Shown here piece by piece: positions 60,001-64,000 of a stretch of DNA of 64,000 nt. Every line of letters begins with the position of its first letter. Position 1 is the stretch's first letter. Source of the stretch: Arthrobacter sp. 9V (GTDB lineage: Bacteria > Actinomycetota > Actinomycetes > Actinomycetales > Micrococcaceae); the NCBI RefSeq assembly GCF_902506065.1, contig NZ_LR732912.1, forward strand, positions 3,159,388 to 3,223,387, written 5' to 3'. The translations under genes and the position numbers were made by a program. The notes beneath the pieces are model-generated. The model was not told the origin of the DNA. It saw only the letters and a program-made list of their open reading frames with translations, and made no database searches.

Positions 60001-60142
60001 CCACCTCGGTGGTTTTGAACCCCGGATACAGGACGGCACCGGTCACCAAGACCGCGGCAGCAACGGAAAAAGCGGTTGCCGACATGACTTTTCGCCGGCG
60101 ATTCCTGGCACGGCGGTTTCCGGACCCGTCAGGCAGAGCCAT
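54008..60142 (-). CDS. giant surface protein 2, paralogue of protein 1
   Basis: A 2,044-residue protein from the ATG at 60142 (GGGGGA seven bases before); starts at 60148 and 60211 are also open, but the latter adds a Cys-rich stretch absent from the paralogue. Layout is as in protein 1: basic N-terminus (RRARNRRRK), one membrane helix (about 20-40), the shared TTEVDLNDGGVWVVSK, propeller-like region, about ten NDSDPDGD-type Ig/cadherin-like repeats, FN3-like modules from about 1469, and a C-terminal domain with Cys residues and WYRLSSGPNAGRF. No glycine/proline linker precedes that domain, unlike protein 1. It is the first gene of the cluster. Tandem duplication with clear divergence suggests two non-redundant surface proteins. 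Confidence 0.85.
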   Translation of the reverse strand: MALPDGSGNRRARNRRRKVMSATAFSVAAAVLVTGAVLYPGFKTTEVDLNDGGVWVVSKSKNAAGRLNYPSKSLDGAVTPASKDFDVLQQAGDVFIDDPEGATINPVSAANMRLGGDQKLPGSADVSFGHKVLAVTDPSKGKVWALSAGSVGGFSDESEPLFEQSPGIVSVVGVDDTIHTVDPESGRVTATKVDANGKSVDSQVRTDGALKGAGDLQLTAVGDKAVVLNGATGNIILPGGATVHLDDARDAKLQQTGPAADFVAIATTKALLLQPLDGGTAKTVRADGEGVPAAPVHLGTCTYGAWSGANKYIRECSNEADNRRADVPKASASPSYVFRVNRDLVVLNDVNSGNVWMVNQNMQLVNNWDDVIPPQQTSDDADKDSADEVQQTVLPDRSKPNTPPVAKPDSFGVRAGKTTLLPVLDNDADSDGDVLTVAADQAVKSGALAPVYGGTGFQISVPAEQTGSETFKYSVDDGRGGTGAANVDLRIVPSGENNAPQQKPNRNNALVVQTGKIANQYILSDWIDPDGDDIFAVAASSSDPADQVRIRPDGLLTFQDSGSGPGKKTIAVSVSDGTLSTEGRITVDVRAPGALPPIANADHVVAVAGQDTVIAPLKNDTDPQGGTLRMAQAQPDEQSTAVIGPDQQTFTFNSTSTGPHYVTYMVTNGPASAQQLVRVDVVSGNNDGAPVAVRDIALLPSGGSTVVDVLGNDSDPAGGVLVVQSVTVEDGLPVTVAVLDHSVVKITDIHATGQLSLKYTISNGKASATGDISVQVVLAPSKLQAPQAKPDEVSVRVGDVVTIPVLENDSDPNGGELTLDPELAQQPDAADGRMFIAGNSLRFIAGEVPKTVYAIYKVSNASGQTDSQQVTIRIRARDDATNTRPEPRNLTARVVAGMTVKIPVPLDGIDADGDSVQLIGVDKAPALGTAVVRDGYIEFTAAATSAGTDTFSYRVRDRIGAENTGTVIVGIAPAEANNQKPIAVDDAIEVRPGRRIAVDALKNDSDPDGDPIGLVNSFEANPELQVEAAAGKILLTAPGVTGNESISYRIQDDKKAEASAVVRVQTSPTAALHVPIAVDDRITLAETLGKTAVDVPVLKNDSDPDGVAEDLAITLPDANPNARVGTAGNVVVTLAPQDQLIPYTVTDMDGQSATAVMWIPGQGLQYPTLAKTDPVEVMSGKEVTVSLQEYVRVREGRQPRLTVADKIRVQGADPNNVISGDGNALRYAAQTDYVGPGSITFEVTDGSGPDDSEGLKSTLTIITKVIPDPNANHVPTFSGASIEAPKGETTELELANLAKDVDEKDQGNLKFELDGQQPAGFQTKVEGTVLKVTPDLSVTPGAVGTFPLKVTDGRSDAVRATVTATVVSSNRPKPVANDDSVEKANAGRSETINVLANDFNPFSDSPLTMEGAAVETGSAAGQPTVSGESITVTPADGFKGVMVVRYTVLDKTKDPSRQAVGRVRITVRDKPDAPSAPVATDVRSRTAVLKWAPPSDNGAAITKYTVKAAGFEQVCPTTTCTLSGLTNNVKYVFTVFATNEVGDSPASIASNEIRPDEKPSPPDAPTVKAGDKNMAITWTPAKTEGSPVKHYNLEISPPPANGIAVKNDVTGLSYTWPGLSNGVKYKVRVQAVNELGPSDWGMYSLEDNPAGLPAAPAAPTTAVVQSVGTNNQIRADWTEPDINGDPIKSYYVTMTGGNGVPQTQTIPGNVRSAVFTAQNDETGYTFTVQAENKAGKGGVSAPSAPRRATGQLMMVEKVTATPANTGGAGRAVTINFAVLNQDQRNGSSESEVSYRYLASTGQSGPITPGQTVGGFTNGQATSITVTAVSSVAPSSNASAPATATPFGSPGTPSASGANGGQNQTTLTLNWSSPSTNSNDVAVTKIRITGGGTDTGWINESASGSRVVNTNGYNQTRTIEVQTFNSVGTGGGVASASAQSGPQKTSWDATLPPGSYRTCTDTATSGQTSWDPNTPGHLCDGKVRGVPWQYESDGAFTVNCYVNRSTPYLNYAAWYRLSSGPNAGRFIAQGNTTLGDPGPHQIPQC

Positions 60143-60217
60143 CCACATTCCCCCACAATTTAGGCAGCACCAGGCAGCCGACGCCGCACCCCACGGCAAT
60201 TCATGACACAAACACCG

Positions 60218-60226
60218 CTAAGACTA
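60218..60226 (-). promoter_or_regulatory. putative -10 element of giant gene 2 and of the 30-kb cluster
   Basis: TAGTCTTAG on the minus strand, 76 bases before the ATG at 60142, is the same 9-mer found before giant gene 1. A weak -35 (TTAGCA) lies 19 bp upstream. If real, this is the main promoter of the cluster. The rest of the 60143-60489 gap is the 5' leader, the terminator and the 32-nt repeats. Confidence 0.3.
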
Positions 60227-60311
60227 CCGGGTTAATCCAACGTTTTGCTAAGGCGTGACACAGTTCTCAGCAACAGCAGATATCCCAACGCTCTCTCACA
60301 TAACAGCCCTT

Positions 60312-60360
60312 AAAACCGATCGCTCTCTCACTTTCGTGAAGAAAGCGAGCGAGCGATCGG
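60312..60360 (-). terminator. intrinsic terminator of the birA-PH-cyclase operon
   Basis: Arms 60316-60335 and 60341-60360 form a 20-bp stem with two mismatches and a five-base loop. Read on the minus strand the stem is followed by TTTTAA, the pattern of a rho-independent terminator, and it lies downstream of the cyclase stop. The right arm is itself part of the first 32-nt repeat unit, so further repeat copies can compete for the same partner. Confidence 0.75.
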
Positions 60361-60457
60361 CTGAAGCCCGAGGGACGTGAGCGAGCGATCGGCTGAAGCC
60401 CGAGGGACGTGAGCGAGCGATCGGCTGAAGCCCGAGGGACGTGAGCGAGCGATCGGC
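60345..60457. repeat. 32-nt tandem repeat, three full units plus a half
   Basis: Units at 60345-60376, 60377-60408 and 60409-60440 are identical except one base (T to C at position 2 of the first); a 17-base partial unit follows (60441-60457). Each unit starts GTGAGCGAGCGATCGG and carries GGCTGAAGCCCGA, able to form a small hairpin. The array lies between the cyclase stop and its terminator. Diverged copies with the same period occur at 12-59. The lack of spacers and the perfect period exclude CRISPR. Confidence 0.85.
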
Positions 60458-60489
60458 CCGGAGGGGCTGTCAGCAGGTCAGCAGGTTGC

Positions 60490-61668
60490 CTAGTCCAGCA
60501 CCAAGCCTTTGCCACGGCCGCGGGCCAGCATCACCGGATGGATTTCCCCGAAGCCACGAACGTTCTCCGACTTCTGCGGAACAAGGACAAAGCGGTCGTC
60601 CTGGCCCAGAGCAGCAGCGGTCATGGCGTCCACGAGGACCGTGCCGGGCTGTGCCAGCGTGGTGAGTCGGGCAGCAAGATTGACGGTGGGTCCGTAGATA
60701 TCGCCAAGCCGGGACAGGATGCGCCCCCACACCATGGAGACACGGCACTGCGGAAGGATCTCGTCCTCGGTGAACGCCTGCGCCAACGCCAGGGAAATTT
60801 CGGCTCCGGCTGCGGGGGTCTCAGCAATGTACAGGACTTCGTCGCCCACGGTTTTGACTAGTCGCCCGCCACCCACGGAGATGATTTCGGCGCACTTGTT
60901 TTCGAAGCGCTGGACCAATTGAGCGAGCGTTTTCTCGTTCATACGCCGGGACAGGCTGGTGTATGAGACAAGGTCAGCGAATCCCACGGCCCGGGCAAGG
61001 GGCAACGGCGAATCGTCTTCATCGCCCTCGCGGCCTTCTTCGCTGGCCTGCAACCCGGCCTCCGCACGGACAGCGAGGCGCTGGACACCTGCATTGAGCT
61101 GGCGGCGGTAGGAGTACACCAGGATTTCTTCCAGGGAGTCCACCAGAGCCGGCAATTGCCCCACCAGTTGTTTGCGGGCCACGGCGTCCGGGATGCCTTG
61201 CTCGGACACCATGTCCTCAACCAAAGCCTCAATCTGCCAGACCACCATGCGGTCCGTCATTTGCCCGATGGAGCGGGTCACCGAGATCGCGGCCTCCTCG
61301 GTCAGGAGGCCGGCCCGCACCAAGTCCAGGATGCTGGACAAAGCAGCTTGGTCGCGTTCAGTGAACGCAACATCCTCGTCACCAAAGTTAGGGAATCCCA
61401 GCGCGCGCCAAATCTTCCGCGCGGACAGGATGGACACGCCCGCGCCGGCAGCAACTTCACGACGCCGGAGCTTGCGTTCTCCGCCAAGAAGCTTTGCCTC
61501 GAGCGCCTTGATAGCGAGACGCTCCGCGGACATCACACCAGTGGGCGGACCGGTTGGTACCGACGCCGGAGCAGGCCCGGCCTCAGTGTCCTCGTCCACG
61601 GAAGGCTCCGGTACGGCGTCGAACTCCTGGTCCAGGTCCTCGCCGGACTGCTGATCCTCAACGCTCAT
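60490..61668 (-). CDS. class III adenylate cyclase with N-terminal regulatory domain
   Basis: A 392-residue soluble cyclase. The ATG at 61668 (AGAAGG eight bases before) is preferred to the GTG three codons upstream. An acidic N-tail is followed by a helical regulatory region (about 45-210; EVAAGAGVSILSARKIWRALGF), like that of mycobacterial Rv1264, which senses pH or lipid. The catalytic domain (about 225-380) has both metal Asp (FADLVSYT; TVGDEVLY), the purine-selecting Lys (RLVKTVGD) and Asp (GDIYGPTVNLAARL), and the transition-state Asn/Arg in the last motif. All catalytic residues are present, so it should make cAMP. It overlaps the PH-domain gene by 11 bases. Confidence 0.9.
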   Translation of the reverse strand: MSVEDQQSGEDLDQEFDAVPEPSVDEDTEAGPAPASVPTGPPTGVMSAERLAIKALEAKLLGGERKLRRREVAAGAGVSILSARKIWRALGFPNFGDEDVAFTERDQAALSSILDLVRAGLLTEEAAISVTRSIGQMTDRMVVWQIEALVEDMVSEQGIPDAVARKQLVGQLPALVDSLEEILVYSYRRQLNAGVQRLAVRAEAGLQASEEGREGDEDDSPLPLARAVGFADLVSYTSLSRRMNEKTLAQLVQRFENKCAEIISVGGGRLVKTVGDEVLYIAETPAAGAEISLALAQAFTEDEILPQCRVSMVWGRILSRLGDIYGPTVNLAARLTTLAQPGTVLVDAMTAAALGQDDRFVLVPQKSENVRGFGEIHPVMLARGRGKGLVLD

Positions 61669-62251
61669 CTCTTCCACCTTCTCTCAAATCCCACGGCAAT
61701 TCTTCAAAATCCCTCAGTACTTCACCCTCAAAAACCTCACCTTGCGGGAGTTCGTCCATGGCGTCAAGAATGAAACCCCGAAACTTCCCCACTTCGGGAA
61801 CGTCTGACAGGACGGCTATTCCGGAGTGCCCGGTATCCAAGGATATATTCCCTGAGTGCAATGTCCGTTGGAGCATGCTCTGTTGAACACCCACGTTGCG
61901 AATGGCCATCAGCGAAACCTGCCAATCATTTCGCCGAAACATTCCGTTCCTGGCAAGTACGCGTCTGCTCGTCAGGATGTATTTGACCGAACGCCACCGC
62001 AGCACACGCTTGAGGCTGTATGCGGCAAGGAGCCACCCTGCGAGGACCAGCACCGTGCCGATGAGCCATGGCGTCCATTCCGCCGTGATGAACGGCGCAA
62101 GGCGCTGCGGGTTTTCCCTGGCAATCCAAGCACAGGCAAAGCCTGCAGCGGCAGGAACAACAATGAAGGCCAGCACCGGAAAGAAGAGTGAGCGGGCCTG
62201 TTGGCGCGTAATGGTGATGACCTGCTCCCCCGGGAGTAACTCTTTACGCAT
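61658..62251 (-). CDS. bacterial PH-domain membrane protein
   Basis: A 197-residue protein from the ATG at 62251. A short N-terminal segment (MRKELLPGEQVITI) is followed by two membrane helices (SLFFPVLAFIVVPAAAGFACAWI; WLIGTVLVLAGWLLAAYSL, given as landmarks) and a bacterial PH (bPH2/YdbS-like) domain (KYILTSRRVLARNGMF; SMLQRTLHSGNISLDTG). The function is unknown. It is embedded between birA and the cyclase gene with overlaps on both sides (8 and 11 bases), a conserved actinobacterial arrangement. Confidence 0.85.
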   Translation of the reverse strand: MRKELLPGEQVITITRQQARSLFFPVLAFIVVPAAAGFACAWIARENPQRLAPFITAEWTPWLIGTVLVLAGWLLAAYSLKRVLRWRSVKYILTSRRVLARNGMFRRNDWQVSLMAIRNVGVQQSMLQRTLHSGNISLDTGHSGIAVLSDVPEVGKFRGFILDAMDELPQGEVFEGEVLRDFEELPWDLREGGRDER

Positions 62252-63167
62252 AACCGCTTTCTGTGGCGCGCAAGTGCACCACATCACCGGCTGTCACTAC
62301 GTGTTCCCTGCCACCGTGATCCACCACCAGCAACGAGCCGTGCTCGTCCAAACGCGAGGCATGCCCTACGAGTTCGTGATCTCCAGGCAGGTGCGCCCGA
62401 ACTTCGCGGCCCAACGTCACCATTGCCGCCTCAACGCGCTTATGAAGGGAGGGACCACCCACCAAACCGGCGGCCGGGTCCCCTTCGGAGTTGCAAAAGC
62501 TGCGGTATAGCCGCGCAAAGCGTGAGAGGTAACTCTTCAGCAGCGCGGTGCGATCGGTGGTGGTTGCGCCTTCCAAAGCAAGCGAGGTTGCCGTGGGAAC
62601 AGGAAGTTCTTCCTCGGCCAGTGACACGTTGAGTCCAACACCCAGGACGACCGCCGGAACGGTGCCGTCGCCCAGAGGAGTCATCTGCGCCAGGATACCG
62701 GCCACCTTGCGCCCCTTGACCAGGACATCATTGGGCCATTTGATTTCTGCGGTGACCCCTGCCGTTTCCTGCAGGGCTTCACGCAGCGCCACAGCTGCAA
62801 GGAGCGAGAGCCAGGAGTAGCTCTGCGTCGGGACCGGCATGCCCTGAGCTGTGACCGGACGCAAAACCATGGAGACAGATACCGCTGAGCGCTCGGGTGA
62901 CTCCCAATGGCGGTCAAGCCGTCCGCGTGCCGCAGTCTGGTGCTCGGCGGTCAATACGGAGAGGTCGGCCCACTTTTTTGGCTCTACCGTCACAGCCCGC
63001 ACCAGGTCCTGGTTGGTGGAGCCCGTGGATTGAACAATGTCCAGATGGGAGATGCCCGTGGCTGACAGGAACTCCGGCTCCAGCAGAGCATCACGATCCA
63101 GCGCGGGCCTGTCGTTCCTGGCGGAAGGGTCCTGGGGTTCGCTGCGCTCTGGTTGTTCGGCATCCAT
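62244..63167 (-). CDS. birA: biotin-[acetyl-CoA-carboxylase] ligase
   Basis: A 307-residue biotin-protein ligase that activates biotin with ATP and joins it to the Lys of acyl-CoA carboxylase carriers. It has the ATP/biotin loop ARGRLDRHWESP (a divergent GRGRRGR), the KWPNDVLVKGRKVAGIL motif and a C-terminal SH3-like domain (HASRLDEHGSLLV). It lacks the N-terminal DNA-binding domain of E. coli BirA, so it is a ligase only. First gene of the birA-PH-cyclase operon; 68 bases separate it from the SDR gene. Confidence 0.93.
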   Translation of the reverse strand: MDAEQPERSEPQDPSARNDRPALDRDALLEPEFLSATGISHLDIVQSTGSTNQDLVRAVTVEPKKWADLSVLTAEHQTAARGRLDRHWESPERSAVSVSMVLRPVTAQGMPVPTQSYSWLSLLAAVALREALQETAGVTAEIKWPNDVLVKGRKVAGILAQMTPLGDGTVPAVVLGVGLNVSLAEEELPVPTATSLALEGATTTDRTALLKSYLSRFARLYRSFCNSEGDPAAGLVGGPSLHKRVEAAMVTLGREVRAHLPGDHELVGHASRLDEHGSLLVVDHGGREHVVTAGDVVHLRATESGYA

Positions 63168-63235
63168 AGCTGAATCCTATCCAGTTGCTGCGCCCGACGG
63201 ATGATGCCTATCCGGAAAAACAGCTGTGAATACGC

Positions 63236-64000
63236 CTAGAGGAAGATGTCCGGAACCAGTCGGTCTTCCGGCGCGCCCAGGCTGTAAGGAGTGAAGTCAG
63301 AAACTCCTGCGGCGCGCAGTACCTCTTCATCCGTGTAGAAGTTCCCGGTAGCGGCCGAACCTGTCAGCACGGCGTGGGCGGCATCAGCCATGATTTCCGG
63401 TCCGCGCGCAGCCTGCACGATTTGCCGGCCACCGGGCATGTTCCGGATTGCCGCAGTGTCTATCAGGGTGCACGGCCAGAGCGAGTTGACCGAGACGTCG
63501 TCGTCCTTCAGTTCTTCGGCGAGCCCCAAGGTGGTGAGGCTCATCCCATACTTGGCCATGGTGTAGGCCAGGTGCATCCCGGCCCATTTGGGATCCAGGT
63601 TAAGCGGCGGGGACAGGGTGAGGATGTGGCCGTGGCTGGATTCCCGCAAGGCCGGGAGTGCCAGTTTGGACATGAGGAACGTCCCGCGGACGTTGATGTC
63701 CTGCATGAGGTCGTAGCGCTTCATATCCACGGCGTCGGTGCGGGAGAGGTCAATGGCGGAGGCGTTATTGACAACGACGTCGATCCCCCCGAAACGCTCG
63801 ACGGCGGCGGCTACTGCTGCGGCGACGTCGTCATCATTGCGGACGTCCCCCACCAGCGGCAGCGCCTGGCCGCCTGCTTCCACCAGCTGTTCCGCGGCGG
63901 TGAAGACTGTGCCTTCGAGTTTGGGGTGGGGATCGCCGGTCTTGGCCATCAGCACGACGTTTGCGCCGTCCCGGGCTGCGCGGGTGGCGATGGCCAGTCC
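63236..64000 (-). CDS. SDR-family oxidoreductase (HSDL2-like), 5' end outside the window
   Basis: The frame stays open to the window edge, so the N-terminal part is missing; the visible piece is about 254 residues. It shows the short-chain dehydrogenase pattern: VVNNASAI, a catalytic Tyr/Lys in AYTMAKYGMS and a preceding Ser in LTLSPPLNL. The visible N-terminal end (GLAIATRAARDGANVVLMAKTGD) is the Rossmann helix and strand 2. The closest type is HSDL2-like SDR of unknown substrate. The LSPPLNL and WAGMHLAYTMAKYGMS segments are typical of that group. Confidence 0.88.
   Translation of the reverse strand, partial: GLAIATRAARDGANVVLMAKTGDPHPKLEGTVFTAAEQLVEAGGQALPLVGDVRNDDDVAAAVAAAVERFGGIDVVVNNASAIDLSRTDAVDMKRYDLMQDINVRGTFLMSKLALPALRESSHGHILTLSPPLNLDPKWAGMHLAYTMAKYGMSLTTLGLAEELKDDDVSVNSLWPCTLIDTAAIRNMPGGRQIVQAARGPEIMADAAHAVLTGSAATGNFYTDEEVLRAAGVSDFTPYSLGAPEDRLVPDIFL

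Noticed and set aside
60345..60457. Possible CRISPR array
   Set aside because: The units are contiguous 32-mers without unique spacers and no cas genes are near.

Overview
The window looks like chromosomal DNA of a high-GC Gram-positive of the Micrococcaceae, most probably Arthrobacter or Paenarthrobacter. Grounds are the GC-rich third positions, the actinobacterial gatCAB, ligA and birA, the Tat-dependent lipoprotein SBP and the many GTG/TTG starts. No rRNA, tRNA, insertion sequence or CRISPR array was seen.

Layout. 0-3.4 kb: threonine catabolism (kbl, tdh) with a divergent LysR regulator. 3.4-9.6 kb: a minus-strand carbohydrate operon (two LplB/LplC-type permeases, a 552-residue SBP, a LacI repressor, a Gfo/Idh/MocA oxidoreductase). 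Its promoter carries a LacI-type operator over the predicted transcription start. 9.8-10.8 kb: a complete formylglycine-generating enzyme with no sulfatase in view. 10.8-14.9 kb: a small secreted protein and gatCAB. 15.0-19.1 kb: a plus-strand operon with a small protein carrying a YxxxD motif, an alpha/beta hydrolase with an N-terminal WxG helical region, three tandem paralogous lipoproteins and the remnant of a fourth. This is a candidate type VII secreted lipase with an array of lipoprotein immunity genes. 19.2-23.4 kb: a CitMHS citrate transporter divergent from a CitA/CitB-type two-component system. 23.4-30.4 kb: housekeeping and singleton genes (RidA, GNAT, LLM flavin monooxygenase with a newly read Cys-rich leader peptide, AAA ATPase, inositol-phosphatase family, ligA).

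30.5-60.2 kb is the most striking part: about 30 kb on the minus strand, mostly overlapping or tightly spaced. In transcription order it encodes two giant (about 2,040-residue) membrane-anchored surface proteins with propeller-like, Ig/cadherin-like and fibronectin III modules, a MoxR ATPase, a DUF58 protein, a transglutaminase-like membrane protein, an RDD/zinc-ribbon/FHA protein, a PP2C phosphatase, an FHA protein, a Ser/Thr kinase, a small FHA-like/winged-helix protein, a 1,484-residue EssC/EccC-like FtsK ATPase and a Pro-rich membrane protein. The core (kinase, FN3 protein, AAA ATPase, DUF58, transglutaminase, PP2C) matches the PFNA cluster described in bifidobacteria. The EssC-like motor, the duplicated giant gene and the loss of the transglutaminase catalytic Cys (Asp543 in its place) set this version apart.

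60.3-64 kb: birA, a PH-domain membrane protein and a class III adenylate cyclase in one overlapping operon that ends in a strong terminator embedded in a 32-nt tandem repeat. Divergent copies of the same repeat stand at the very start of the window. A 5'-truncated SDR gene runs off the right edge.
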